From assembly GCF_044748305.1 (NCBI RefSeq), contig NZ_JBIVFT010000009.1, positions 1-64,000 of the forward strand: DNA of 64,000 nucleotides. The letters are read 5' to 3'. This DNA comes from Arthrobacter_E sp044748305. GTDB taxonomy: Bacteria > Actinomycetota > Actinomycetes > Actinomycetales > Micrococcaceae. The notes beneath the pieces are model-generated. The model saw only the letters and a list, made by a program, of their open reading frames with translations. It was not told the DNA's origin and made no database searches. Of this stretch, positions 17,148 through 25,525 are shown piece after piece; position 1 is the stretch's first letter; each line of letters begins with the position of its first letter. The position numbers and the translations under genes were made by a program.

Positions 17148-18413
17148 GTGAGTGACGCCCAGTACCCCTCCCACGCCTCCGAGCGCTGGGTCGCGGAACC
17201 GCCGAAGACCACCTATCGTTCGGATTTCGAACGGGACCGGGCCCGTGTGCTGCACTCTTCGGCGTTGCGACGACTCGGCGCCAAGACACAGGTGGTGGCC
17301 CCGGACACCGACGACTTCGTCCGGACCCGTCTGACCCACAGCCTCGAAGTGGCGCAAGTGGGCCGCGAGCTGGGTCGCGCCCTCGGCTGCGACCCCGATG
17401 TGGTGGACACGGCTTGCCTGTCCCACGATCTGGGACACCCGCCGTTCGGGCACAACGGTGAGTCCGCTCTGAACGAGATCGCCCATGACATCGGCGGCTT
17501 CGAAGGCAATGCCCAGACGCTCCGGCTCCTCACCCGGCTGGAACCCAAGGTGCTGGCGGCGGACGGCGGGCCCGCTGGTCTCAACCTCACCCGGGCCAGT
17601 CTCGATGCAGCCTGCAAGTACCCCTGGCACGCGGCGGACGCCCCGGTCATCCACGGCCAGCGGACCAGCAAGTTCGGCGCCTATGAGGATGACACCCCCA
17701 TCTTCGACTGGATCCGGGACAACGCCCCGGCAGGCCAGACCTGCATCGAAGCCCAGGTCATGGACCTGGCGGACGACATCTCCTACTCGGTGCACGACGT
17801 CGAGGATGCGGTCGTCGCCGGACACTTCCAGCTGCGTTGGATGGACAATCCGGACCACCGGGCCAGGGTGGTCGGATACACGCGCCAGTGGTACCTGCCG
17901 CATTGCGAAGCGGATGAGGTGGACGCAGCCCTCGCCCGCCTGGAGAAGACGGCCGTCTGGGTCCGCGAAGCGGATGGCAGCCGCAGGTCCATGGCCGCAC
18001 TGAAGAACATGACCAGCCAGCTCATCGGCCGGTTCTGCCAGAGCGCCCTGGAAGCGACCCGCGCGGTCTACGGCCCGGACCGGCTGACCCGGTACAACGG
18101 CCAGCTCGTGGTGCCGCAGGACACGGTGACCGAGATCGCGGTGATGAAGGGTCTGGCCACCACGTTCGTCATGACCACGGACCACCGGCAGCCCATCTAC
18201 GAGCGGCAGCAGGAGGTTCTGCGAGCCCTCGTGAGCGCGCTGAACGCGACGGGGGACCGGCACTTGGAACCGATGTTCGCCGCCGATTGGCGCGCTGCGG
18301 CCGATGACGACGCCCGCTTCCGCGTCGTCGTCGATCAGATCGCCTCCCTGACGGACGCCTCCGCCCTCAGCCTCCACGAGCGTTTGGTGGGGAGCCTCCC
18401 GTCGCTCTGGTAG
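17148..18413 (+). CDS. dgt: Deoxyguanosinetriphosphate triphosphohydrolase-like protein
   Basis: An HD-superfamily enzyme that removes triphosphate from dGTP or related dNTPs. The 421-residue protein carries the H...HD metal ligands: H64 in RLTHSLEVAQ and HD at 93-94 in LSHDLGHPPFGHNGE, and a further Asp in DLADDISYSVHDVEDA. The GTG start is 6 nt after TAAGCT, a leaderless layout. It precedes dnaG, a common neighbour in actinobacteria. Confidence 0.93.
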   Translation: MSDAQYPSHASERWVAEPPKTTYRSDFERDRARVLHSSALRRLGAKTQVVAPDTDDFVRTRLTHSLEVAQVGRELGRALGCDPDVVDTACLSHDLGHPPFGHNGESALNEIAHDIGGFEGNAQTLRLLTRLEPKVLAADGGPAGLNLTRASLDAACKYPWHAADAPVIHGQRTSKFGAYEDDTPIFDWIRDNAPAGQTCIEAQVMDLADDISYSVHDVEDAVVAGHFQLRWMDNPDHRARVVGYTRQWYLPHCEADEVDAALARLEKTAVWVREADGSRRSMAALKNMTSQLIGRFCQSALEATRAVYGPDRLTRYNGQLVVPQDTVTEIAVMKGLATTFVMTTDHRQPIYERQQEVLRALVSALNATGDRHLEPMFAADWRAAADDDARFRVVVDQIASLTDASALSLHERLVGSLPSLW

Positions 18414-18458
18414 ACAACGGGCGCCGCTCAGTTTGCCAGGGGTATTAAGCTTGGACTT

Positions 18459-20363
18459 GTGGCCGGACTGATCAAGAGAGAAGACATCGAGACGGTCCGC
18501 CAGCGCACCGACATCAAAGAGGTCGTGGACGGCTATGTCACGCTCCGTGGCGCCGGGATCGGTTCTTTCAAGGGTCTCTGCCCCTTCCACGATGAGCGCA
18601 GTCCCAGCTTCCACGTGCGGCCCCAGGTGGGGACCTACCACTGTTTCGGCTGCGGGGAGAGCGGCGACGTCATCTCCTTCGTCCAGAAAATGGACCACCT
18701 CAGTTTCGCCGAAACCGTGGAGAAGCTGGCCGCACGGGTCGGCATCGAATTGCGCTACGAGGACGGCGGCACCGGCCCCCGTCGCGAGGATGTGGGGAAG
18801 CGTCAACGTCTGCTGGACGCTCATAAGATCGCTGCCGAGTTCTTCACCGCTCAATTGCTGACCCCGGGGGCGATCGAGGGACGCCGTTTCCTCGCCGAGC
18901 GCGGTTTCGACCGGCATGCGGCGGAATCGTTCGGCGTCGGCTTCGCACCGCAGGGCTGGGACGGCCTGCTGAAGCACCTGAGGGGCAAGGGCTTCCGGGA
19001 CGAGGAACTCGTCCAGACCGGCATGTTCTCCACGGGCCGGGAGGGGTCCGGACGGATGTATGACCGCTTCCGTGGCCGCCTGATCTGGCCCATCCGGGAC
19101 ATCACGGGGGATGTGATCGGCTTCGGAGCTCGCAAGCTCTTCGAGGACGACAAGGGCCCCAAGTATCTGAACACCCCGGAGACGCCGCTCTACAAGAAGT
19201 CCCAGGTGCTCTACGGCATCGATCTGGCCAAACGGGAGATCGTGAAGGGCCGTCAGCTCGTGGTGGTGGAGGGGTACACGGACGTCATGGCCTGCCATCT
19301 GGCGGGGGTCACGACGGCGGTGGCCACCTGCGGCACGGCGTTCGGCGGGGACCACATCAAGATCGTCCGGCGTCTGCTCTCCGACGACGGCTCCGGCGGC
19401 GAAGTCGTGTTCACCTTCGACGGCGACGCCGCGGGCCAGAAGGCTGCTTTGCGGGCCTTCGCAGAGGACCAGCGCTTCGTGGCGCAGACGTACGTCGCCG
19501 TGGAGCCCAGCGGGGCCGACCCCTGTGAGCTGCGCCAGCACCGCGGGGACCAGGCGGTCAAGGATCTGATCGCCAGCCGTCGTCCGCTGTTCGAGTTCGC
19601 CATCAGGGTGGGCCTGAAAAAGCACAATCTCAACACTGTGGAGGGCCGGATCCAGGCTCTCCGCGAAGCCGCGCCCATCGTGGGGCAGATCCGGGACGGT
19701 TCGCTGCGGCCTGCTTACACCCGCGAGCTGGCCGGCTGGCTGGGGATGCCGATGGAGGACGTCGCGCGCGCCGTCCAATCGGCGGTACGACGCGCGGCCG
19801 CGTCACCGACGCGGAGCGGCGATCCGTCGTCGTCGCACGAGGAGAACGGGCACGAGGCGTCCTTGGAGGAGAGCGTCCAGCTGTACACGCGGCCGGATCC
19901 CCGGGATCCTGCGGCGGCCATGGAACGCCAGGCCCTGGAAGTGGCCTTGCAACAGCCCCAGGTGCTCGATGAGAGCCGTTGGCCGGCGTTCAGCGCGATT
20001 CACTTCGTGGTTCCCGCCTATCAGGCCGTCCACACGGCGATCCGCGCCGTCGGGGCGGCCCGGACCGGCGATCCGGTGGGCTGGGTGGAAGCGGTGCGCG
20101 AAGAGGTCCCGGAGCCTCTGCGCGCCTTGGTCTCCGAACTGGCGGTGGCCATGATCCCGGCGAGTGATGAGAATGCTCTGCTGCAGGCGTGCCGGGATAT
20201 CCTCTCCCGCCTGTTCGAACTGGGGATCACGCGGCAGAAGGCGGATCTCCTCGGACAGCTTCAGCGGATGGGCGTGGATGCGGACCCGGGGCTCGTGCAG
20301 GAACTGAACCGCCAATTGCTCGGGCTGGAGATGCAACGCCGTTCGCTGCGTCAAGGGGCCTGA
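18459..20363 (+). CDS. dnaG: DNA primase
   Basis: DnaG makes RNA primers for replication. The 634-residue protein has the CHC2 zinc-binding domain (C41, H44, C62, C65), the catalytic core with DRFRGRLIWPIRD, the TOPRIM motifs VVVEGYTDVM and TFDGDAAGQKA, and a C-terminal DnaB-interacting domain. The GTG at 18459 follows TAAGCT by 7 nt. Length is normal. tRNA-Asn follows 85 bp downstream. Confidence 0.97.
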   Translation: MAGLIKREDIETVRQRTDIKEVVDGYVTLRGAGIGSFKGLCPFHDERSPSFHVRPQVGTYHCFGCGESGDVISFVQKMDHLSFAETVEKLAARVGIELRYEDGGTGPRREDVGKRQRLLDAHKIAAEFFTAQLLTPGAIEGRRFLAERGFDRHAAESFGVGFAPQGWDGLLKHLRGKGFRDEELVQTGMFSTGREGSGRMYDRFRGRLIWPIRDITGDVIGFGARKLFEDDKGPKYLNTPETPLYKKSQVLYGIDLAKREIVKGRQLVVVEGYTDVMACHLAGVTTAVATCGTAFGGDHIKIVRRLLSDDGSGGEVVFTFDGDAAGQKAALRAFAEDQRFVAQTYVAVEPSGADPCELRQHRGDQAVKDLIASRRPLFEFAIRVGLKKHNLNTVEGRIQALREAAPIVGQIRDGSLRPAYTRELAGWLGMPMEDVARAVQSAVRRAAASPTRSGDPSSSHEENGHEASLEESVQLYTRPDPRDPAAAMERQALEVALQQPQVLDESRWPAFSAIHFVVPAYQAVHTAIRAVGAARTGDPVGWVEAVREEVPEPLRALVSELAVAMIPASDENALLQACRDILSRLFELGITRQKADLLGQLQRMGVDADPGLVQELNRQLLGLEMQRRSLRQGA

Positions 20364-20405
20364 TGCTTCCTGTGCTTCGACGGGGGAGCCGGGCATCCGG
20401 CCGAT

Positions 20406-20434
20406 TTCGACTTCGGCACAGGCTCTGGTAAAGT
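20406..20434 (+). promoter_or_regulatory. Promoter of the first tRNA-Asn gene
   Basis: TTCGAC and TAAAGT are separated by 17 bp, a good housekeeping-sigma promoter. The mature tRNA starts 15 nt after the -10. Confidence 0.65.
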
Positions 20435-20448
20435 AGAACCCGCTTCGA

Positions 20449-20521
20449 TCCTCCTTAGCTCAATTGGCAGAGCATTCGACTGTTAATCGAAGGGTTGCTG
20501 GTTCAAGTCCAGCAGGAGGAG
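20449..20521 (+). tRNA. tRNA-Asn (GTT), copy 1
   Basis: Full cloverleaf of 73 nt: acceptor TCCTCCT pairs with AGGAGGA, the anticodon loop CTGTTAA gives GTT, the T arm is GCTGG-TTCAAGT-CCAGC, and G is the discriminator. CCA is not encoded. An identical copy is at 22603-22675. Confidence 0.97.
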
Positions 20522-20526
20522 CTTGT

Positions 20527-20568
20527 AAACCCCTGGTCAACGGAAATCATCCGCTGACCAGGGGTTTT
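20527..20568 (+). terminator. Rho-independent terminator of tRNA-Asn copy 1
   Basis: The 13-bp stem AAACCCCTGGTCA / TGACCAGGGGTTT ends in a TTTT run. Confidence 0.85.
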
Positions 20569-20592
20569 GTCATTCCCGGCCGGACGCGGTCG

Positions 20593-21195
20593 TCAGTCGC
20601 CCGTTACGACGCTGCGTTCGAAAGCCGCCCAGCCCGGCTCCAGGAGCGCGAAAGTCGCCTCGAGGGAGGCGTCGGGATCGTCCGTGCGGTCCAGGAAGGC
20701 CCACGTCTCGAGCGCGTAGTGTGCAAAGACGCGGATGAACGGATGCGTGGCGGGTTGCCCGAGGTCCTCGGCGATGGCGTCGACGAGTGCCGTTTCATGG
20801 CGCAGCCACATGGACCGTTCATACTCCCGCAGTGAGGGTGCCGAGAAGACCATGGCGTTGAAGTCGGCCGCCTGTGCCTCGTGCTCGTGGTATTCATCCA
20901 TGACCGTCCGCAGCCAGTGATGGATCGCGGAGCTGATCGTCGTGCCCGGTTCCCGCTCGCGGACCGCTGCCAGGAGGGCGTCCCGCATTTCGTCGTCCTC
21001 GTCGTAGACCAGAGCCTCCTTCTGGGGGAAGTGGGCGTAGACGGTGGCGAGGGAGACGTCGGCGCGCTCCGCGACCTCCTTGATGGTCACCGCATCGAAT
21101 CCGCGATCCAGGAACATCTCCAATGCCGCGTCCGCGATGGCGCGGCGCGTGGCCGCCTTCTTCCGTTCCCGCCGCCCGGGTGCTGCTTCAGCCAT
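20593..21195 (-). CDS. TetR-family transcriptional regulator
   Basis: A 200-residue TetR regulator with an N-terminal helix-turn-helix (ADAALEMFLDRGFDAVTIKE, then ADVSLATVYAHFPQKEAL). It diverges from an MFS efflux gene 61 bp away and is the obvious repressor of it. TATGCT lies 6 nt before the ATG on the minus strand, consistent with a leaderless mRNA whose promoter overlaps the paired direct repeats at 21209-21243. Confidence 0.9.
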   Translation of the reverse strand: MAEAAPGRRERKKAATRRAIADAALEMFLDRGFDAVTIKEVAERADVSLATVYAHFPQKEALVYDEDDEMRDALLAAVREREPGTTISSAIHHWLRTVMDEYHEHEAQAADFNAMVFSAPSLREYERSMWLRHETALVDAIAEDLGQPATHPFIRVFAHYALETWAFLDRTDDPDASLEATFALLEPGWAAFERSVVTGD

Positions 21196-21208
21196 GATTC
21201 CAGCATAG

Positions 21209-21243
21209 TCACTCTAAAACTAGAATGACTCTATTTTTAGTGC
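21209..21243. promoter_or_regulatory. Overlapping promoters and candidate TetR operator
   Basis: Two related 16-mers, TCACTCTAAAACTAGA and TGACTCTATTTTTAGT, follow each other with an inexact inverted symmetry. They lie between the -10-like elements of the two divergent genes, so a bound repressor would block both. Confidence 0.45.
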
Positions 21244-21256
21244 TACTCTGGTGAAC

Positions 21257-22525
21257 ATGTCCACGAACTCCACCTCCCCGGCTCCGGTGCAGAGCCCGCG
21301 CCGCGCCTGGGTCATGCTCGTCGTCCTGACGATGCTCAGTGTCATCGGTATGACCATCGTCCTGCCCGTCATGCCCTTCATCGTCCAGCAGTACCTGCCT
21401 GCGGGGGATCCGAACCTCGCCATCTGGGTGGGCGTGCTCGAAGGGGTCAACGCGCTCTGCGCCTTCCTCGCGGCCCCGTTCCTCGGAGGGCTCTCAGACC
21501 GGGTCGGACGCCGGCCGGTCATCATCATCGCCTCCTTCGGAGCGGTGCTCGGCTACCTGATCTTCGGCTTCGGTGGCGCCCTCTGGATCCTGCTGCTCGG
21601 GCGGATCATCCAGGGACTCACCGCGGGGGACCTTCCCGCACTCTTCGCCTACACCGCGGATATCACCCCTCCCAAGGACCGTGCGAAGCGCTTCGGCCTG
21701 CTCGGCGCTCTGAACGGCATCGGCTTCATGATCGGACCGGCCCTCGGAGGCCTGTTGTCCGCGATCGACATCCGGCTGCCGGTCTTCGCGACCGCCGCCG
21801 TCGCCCTCATCGTGGCGATCCTCTCGATCTTCCTGCTGCCTGAGTCCCTCGCTCCGGAGAACCGCTCGGCCACCCTGAAACTGGAAGAGCTTCATCCGGT
21901 GAAGGTCATCTCGGACGCCTTCCGGCGCCCGGCGTTGCGCGGGCTGCTCATCGTCTTCGCGCTCCTGACCATCCCCTTCACCTTCTTCTCGAACAACTTC
22001 AGCGTGCTCGCCATCGATGCGGTCGGCTGGAACGCCACCCAGATCGGCCTGCTGGTGGCCGTCATCGGCGTCCTCGACATCGCCGTGCAGGGCGGTCTCC
22101 TGGCCTTCCTGCTGCCACGGATCGGAGAACGGAGGACCATCATCATCGGGATCGTAGGCCAGGCGGTGGGCTGTGCCGCGCTCCTGCTGCTCGCGTCGGT
22201 CCTCGCGCAGCCGTGGCTGCTGATCGCCGGTGTGCTCATGCTCGGAGCTTCCCAGGGGCTGACCCAAGCACCCCTTGACGGGCTCGTTTCGAGTTCCGTC
22301 GGAGACGACGAACAGGGCCGCGTGGCCGGTGCGCTCCAGGCCATCATGTCGGCGATCCAGATGTTCGCGCCACTGGCCGCGGGCCTGATGTACAGCGGGA
22401 TCGCGCATGCGGCGCCATACGCTCTGGGTGTCCTTCTGGTCATCGCAGGCGCCGTGCTCTTCGCGCGGCTCAGACTGCCGAAACGCGTCGGTGAGCCGGC
22501 CGCTGCGGAGAGCGTTCAACTCTGA
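21257..22525 (+). CDS. MFS transporter, TetA-like drug efflux family
   Basis: About 422 residues with 12 predicted helices. The loop 2-3 motif GGLSDRVGRRPVI and the motif C-like GPALGG in helix 5 mark it as a drug/H+ antiporter type major facilitator. ATG at 21257 follows TACTCT by 7 nt, and GTG at 21251 is an alternative start. Divergent control by the TetR gene is probable. Substrates cannot be deduced. Both genes lie between two identical tRNA-Asn genes. Confidence 0.88.
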   Translation: MSTNSTSPAPVQSPRRAWVMLVVLTMLSVIGMTIVLPVMPFIVQQYLPAGDPNLAIWVGVLEGVNALCAFLAAPFLGGLSDRVGRRPVIIIASFGAVLGYLIFGFGGALWILLLGRIIQGLTAGDLPALFAYTADITPPKDRAKRFGLLGALNGIGFMIGPALGGLLSAIDIRLPVFATAAVALIVAILSIFLLPESLAPENRSATLKLEELHPVKVISDAFRRPALRGLLIVFALLTIPFTFFSNNFSVLAIDAVGWNATQIGLLVAVIGVLDIAVQGGLLAFLLPRIGERRTIIIGIVGQAVGCAALLLLASVLAQPWLLIAGVLMLGASQGLTQAPLDGLVSSSVGDDEQGRVAGALQAIMSAIQMFAPLAAGLMYSGIAHAAPYALGVLLVIAGAVLFARLRLPKRVGEPAAAESVQL

Positions 22526-22557
22526 GGCGTGCTGAGAGCCAAGGCCCCGGTGCTCGA

Positions 22558-22586
22558 TTTCGCAAGTGAGCCCCGGGCCTGATAAT
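22558..22586 (+). promoter_or_regulatory. Promoter of the second tRNA-Asn gene
   Basis: TTTCGC and GATAAT are separated by 17 bp, 16 nt ahead of the mature tRNA. The sequence differs from the promoter of copy 1. Confidence 0.6.
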
Positions 22587-22602
22587 GTCTAACTCGCTTC
22601 GA

Positions 22603-22675
22603 TCCTCCTTAGCTCAATTGGCAGAGCATTCGACTGTTAATCGAAGGGTTGCTGGTTCAAGTCCAGCAGGAGGAG
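22603..22675 (+). tRNA. tRNA-Asn (GTT), copy 2
   Basis: Identical over all 73 nt, and over the 8 nt upstream (CGCTTCGA), to the copy at 20449-20521. The anticodon is GTT. It has its own promoter and its own terminator, different from those of copy 1. Confidence 0.97.
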
Positions 22676-22681
22676 CAATAC

Positions 22682-22727
22682 AGCCCCGGGCTACGGATTC
22701 ATTCCATGGCCCGGGGCTTTCTTTTTC
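22682..22727 (+). terminator. Rho-independent terminator of tRNA-Asn copy 2
   Basis: The stem AGCCCCGGGC / GCCCGGGGCT is followed by TTCTTTTT. Confidence 0.85.
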
Positions 22728-22790
22728 TCCGCTCGTGCTTCCGTCAGTTCCAGAAGCCCGCACGAGTCCGGAACATCGTCCTTGCGTGGT

Positions 22791-23123
22791 TCAGGATGCG
22801 GAATCCTTGTTCTTCCGGCGGTCTTCGCGTTTCCAGGGTCCCGGGTTGAGGCGGTAGAGGATGGCAGCCCCCGCCAGGGCCCCGAGGATGATTCCGTACG
22901 CGCCCTGGCCGATCGCGCGCCCCGCGAAATATCCGAGGATCCCACCGATGACGGCCCCTATGAACAGCCCCCGCCCATTGCGGTGCGAGCGCTTCCGTTC
23001 CTCCGGGCGACGACGCCAGGGGGCGAGGATGCGCCTCGGTGCCCCTTTCACCTGTGATGCACGACGGCGCCAAGCACCGCGGGAGGGAGTCTTGCCCGGG
23101 CGCCGCCCGACGTCGTCGTTCAC
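22791..23123 (-). CDS. Small basic membrane protein, function unknown
   Basis: A 110-residue protein starting with GTG. A strongly basic N-terminal half (RRRASQVKGAPRRI, WRRRPEERKRSHR) precedes two short glycine-rich hydrophobic segments (FIGAVIGGILGYFAGRAIG and YGIILGALAGAAILY), which suggest a helical hairpin with glycine-zipper packing. I do not recognise a named family. It lies tail to head with the Bcr-type pump on the same strand. Confidence 0.6.
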   Translation of the reverse strand: MNDDVGRRPGKTPSRGAWRRRASQVKGAPRRILAPWRRRPEERKRSHRNGRGLFIGAVIGGILGYFAGRAIGQGAYGIILGALAGAAILYRLNPGPWKREDRRKNKDSAS

Positions 23124-23164
23124 GCTCCCAGCCTATCGCCGGCGCGGGTGGGCGATCGGGCGGC

Positions 23165-24358
23165 TCATGCGATGGCAGGTACGGTGCGTGGGCGCACGAT
23201 GAGCCAGAGGCTGAGGATGCCCACTCCGATGCAGCAGATCATGACGCCGGCCATCGGAACCGAGGAAGAGGTGCCGAGCAGGCCGACCACGGGGGAGAGC
23301 ACACCTGCGGTCAGGAAGGTGCTGGCCCCGAGCAAGGACGCCGCGGTACCGGCCCGGTCGCCGTGCTTGGCGAGACCGAGCACCTGGACACAGGGGAAAC
23401 AGAATCCGGTGCAGAGGATGTAGAACCACAAGGGGATCGCCAGCCCGAGCAGCCCGGCGTGCGTGACGTCGGCGACGATGATCAGCAGCGCGGCCACCAC
23501 CTGGCCGGCCGTGGCGAAGGCGAGAATCCACTGCGGGCCGACACGACGGATGAGCCGCGAACTGATCTGGACGCCGGCCACGACGCCGAGGGAGTTGATC
23601 CCGAACAGGTAGCCGTATTGCTGCGGGGTGAAGCTGTAGATCTTCTCGAACAGGAACGGGGAGGCGGAGAGGTAGGCGAACAGGCCCGCGAAGTTCATGC
23701 CCGCCATCACCAGCACCCCTACGAAGATCCTGTCCTGGAACAGCACACGGTAGTGTCCCAGCACTCCGGAGCCGGCTGCACGGCGTCGTTCGGCGGGGAG
23801 CGTCTCCCGGACCAGGAAGAGACAGGCCACGAGGACGAGGGTGCCGTAGGAGGCAAGGAAGACGAAGATTCCGGGCCACGGTGTGATCAGCAGCAGCTGG
23901 GAGCCGATCACCGGGGCCAGGATCGGGGCCAGGCCGTTCACCAGCGACATCGCGGCGAACATCCGCACCATCGAGTAGCCGGTGAACAGGTCGCGGACCA
24001 TCGCCATGGAGACCACGCCGCCACCTGCCGCGCCGATGCCCATGAGGACGCGGAAGATCCCGAGGGGCACGATGTCGTGCGTCATGGAGGCGCCCACCGA
24101 AGCCAGGATGTGGAGTGCGGTGGCGCAGAGCAGGGGGAGGCGGCGCCCGACCTTGTCGCTGAGCGGACCCACGAGCAGCTGCCCCAGGGCGAACCCCACC
24201 GTGGTGCCCGTGAGGGTGAGCTGCACGGCCGCCTGGCTGACGCCCAGATCCCTTTCGATGGCCGGGAACGCCGGGAGATAGAGATCGATCGTGAAGGGGC
24301 CCAGGGCGGTGAGGGCTCCCAGGATGAGGACGTAGGTGATCTTCTGGCGTCGGGACAT
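23165..24358 (-). CDS. Bcr/CflA-family multidrug efflux MFS transporter
   Basis: A 397-residue, 12-helix major facilitator of the Bcr/CflA group, recognised by the N terminus ALGPFTIDLYLPAFPAIERD, the loop motif GPLSDKVGRRLPLL and helix 4 MGIGAAGGGVVSMAMVRDLF. The family exports drugs, dipeptides or amino acids. An alternative start at 24400 would add 14 residues (MVEVTIPTLSHGSA); 24358 fits the family better but neither has a strong ribosome site. No regulator is adjacent. Confidence 0.88.
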   Translation of the reverse strand: MSRRQKITYVLILGALTALGPFTIDLYLPAFPAIERDLGVSQAAVQLTLTGTTVGFALGQLLVGPLSDKVGRRLPLLCATALHILASVGASMTHDIVPLGIFRVLMGIGAAGGGVVSMAMVRDLFTGYSMVRMFAAMSLVNGLAPILAPVIGSQLLLITPWPGIFVFLASYGTLVLVACLFLVRETLPAERRRAAGSGVLGHYRVLFQDRIFVGVLVMAGMNFAGLFAYLSASPFLFEKIYSFTPQQYGYLFGINSLGVVAGVQISSRLIRRVGPQWILAFATAGQVVAALLIIVADVTHAGLLGLAIPLWFYILCTGFCFPCVQVLGLAKHGDRAGTAASLLGASTFLTAGVLSPVVGLLGTSSSVPMAGVMICCIGVGILSLWLIVRPRTVPAIA

Positions 24359-24557
24359 GGCGGAGCCATGGGAAAGGGTGGGAATGGTCACCTCCACCAT
24401 CTTAAATCCCACGGGCCCGCGGGGAAGGGGGACGGGGGACGGCTGCGTCAGCTGAACGCAGATGAACATGGCCACGGCCCCACGCCTCCGGCCCGCGCCG
24501 CAATGATAGTTTTGTCCAAGGCGGGACCGCGCCGCGACAGGGCGGTCCGCAGCCCGA

Positions 24558-24571
24558 GTGACACCCGTCAC
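24558..24571. promoter_or_regulatory. Inverted repeat upstream of the holin-like gene
   Basis: GTGAC-ACCC-GTCAC lies 37 bp before the start codon. It resembles a degenerate CRP/GlxR site (AGTGA-N6-TCACG), but position and symmetry are the only support. Confidence 0.3.
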
Positions 24572-24608
24572 GGACCATGAACCGTCGAGTCGATATGAGG
24601 CGAATCTG

Positions 24609-25469
24609 ATGAGCGGACGCCATGCCGGCAGCGCACGGCCCCAGGCAAGCCTGAAGGCCCTCCCCGCGACCGCCCGCAGCGCGGCGCAGCTGCTTCCACG
24701 CCAGATCCAGGACGAGATCTCCCTGGCGCAGCTCGAACTCAAGGACAAGGGCGTCAAGGTCGGGATCGCCTCGGCGGGCTTCGTGGCGGCGCTGCTCTTC
24801 ATCGGGCTGCTCGTCATCGCGTTGGTGGTCGCAGCCATCATGGGCCTTGCCACCGTCATGCCGGCCTGGCTCGCCGCCCTGATCGTCTCTGCGGCGTTCC
24901 TGGTCATCGCCGGGATCGGCGGTCTCTTCGGTTTCGTGAAGATCAAGCAGGCCATGCCGCTCGTCCCGGCCCGCACCATTCGCGGCATCAAGCACGATCT
25001 GGGGATCGTCAAGGAAGGCAGCGCCTTCGACGCGAGCATCCTGGAGCCGGGATCCCCGGCCTACGAGGCCGCGGCCAAGGCGAAGGCCGAAGCGCAGGCG
25101 AAGGCCAAGGCGGACGCCGAAGCGAAGGCCGAACAGAAGCGCGCCGAGGAAGGCCCCGCTCCCACCCAGGATCAGCTGCTGGCCCGTCTCGCCGAGCGCC
25201 GCGAACACCTCACAGGCATCCGTGACGAGCTCGGAGCGCAGCTGGACGTCAAGAGCCAGGCACAGGCGCTGGTCACGGATGTCAAGGACCGCGCGGAAGC
25301 CGCCAAGGACGCCGCTCAGCAGCGCTTCGCCTCCTTCGCATCGTCCTCGAACGGTGGGGAACAGGGCAGCCCTCTGCAGGAACTTGGACGCCGCTGGAAG
25401 CCGATCGCCGTCGCCGCGGCGGCCGGCACGGCCTTCGTGGTGTTGCTCCGCAAGCTCATCAAGTCCTGA
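24609..25469 (+). CDS. Phage-holin-superfamily (DUF1469-like) membrane protein
   Basis: A 286-residue protein. An N-terminal cytoplasmic segment (QDEISLAQLELKDKGVKVG) and two membrane helices (about 58-85 and 90-115) match the actinobacterial holin-X/DUF1469 group. A long Ala/Lys/Glu-rich coiled-coil-like region follows (AKAKAEAQAKAKADAEAKAE), then a C-terminal amphipathic part ending in a hydrophobic segment (AAAAGTAFVVLLRKLI). A role in the cell envelope is inferred; it is not in a phage context. The start at 24609 removes a non-conserved 17-codon extension. Confidence 0.7.
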   Translation: MSGRHAGSARPQASLKALPATARSAAQLLPRQIQDEISLAQLELKDKGVKVGIASAGFVAALLFIGLLVIALVVAAIMGLATVMPAWLAALIVSAAFLVIAGIGGLFGFVKIKQAMPLVPARTIRGIKHDLGIVKEGSAFDASILEPGSPAYEAAAKAKAEAQAKAKADAEAKAEQKRAEEGPAPTQDQLLARLAERREHLTGIRDELGAQLDVKSQAQALVTDVKDRAEAAKDAAQQRFASFASSSNGGEQGSPLQELGRRWKPIAVAAAAGTAFVVLLRKLIKS

Positions 25470-25473
25470 CAAT

Positions 25474-25492
25474 CGCACGGCGGGGCCGTGCG
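25474..25492 (+). terminator. Hairpin after the holin-like gene
   Basis: CGCACGGC-GGG-GCCGTGCG is a perfect 8-bp stem 4 nt after the stop codon. There is no T-run, so termination strength is uncertain. Confidence 0.45.
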
Positions 25493-25525
25493 TTCGGGAC
25501 ATGCAGGCATTGAGGAAGGGGGAGG

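Noticed and set aside
17109..19778. An 889-codon open frame on the minus strand opposite dgt and dnaG
   Set aside because: It runs against two well-recognised genes, has no family resemblance, and is expected by chance in very GC-rich coding DNA.
20449..22675. An integrative element between the tRNA-Asn copies
   Set aside because: No integrase or att-like repeat beyond the tRNA itself is present, so it is kept only as a finding about an ancient island, not annotated as mobile.
23039..24580. A 513-codon plus-strand frame opposite the Bcr-type transporter
   Set aside because: It is the reverse-strand image of a membrane protein (hence Asp, Glu, Gly and His-rich), not a gene.
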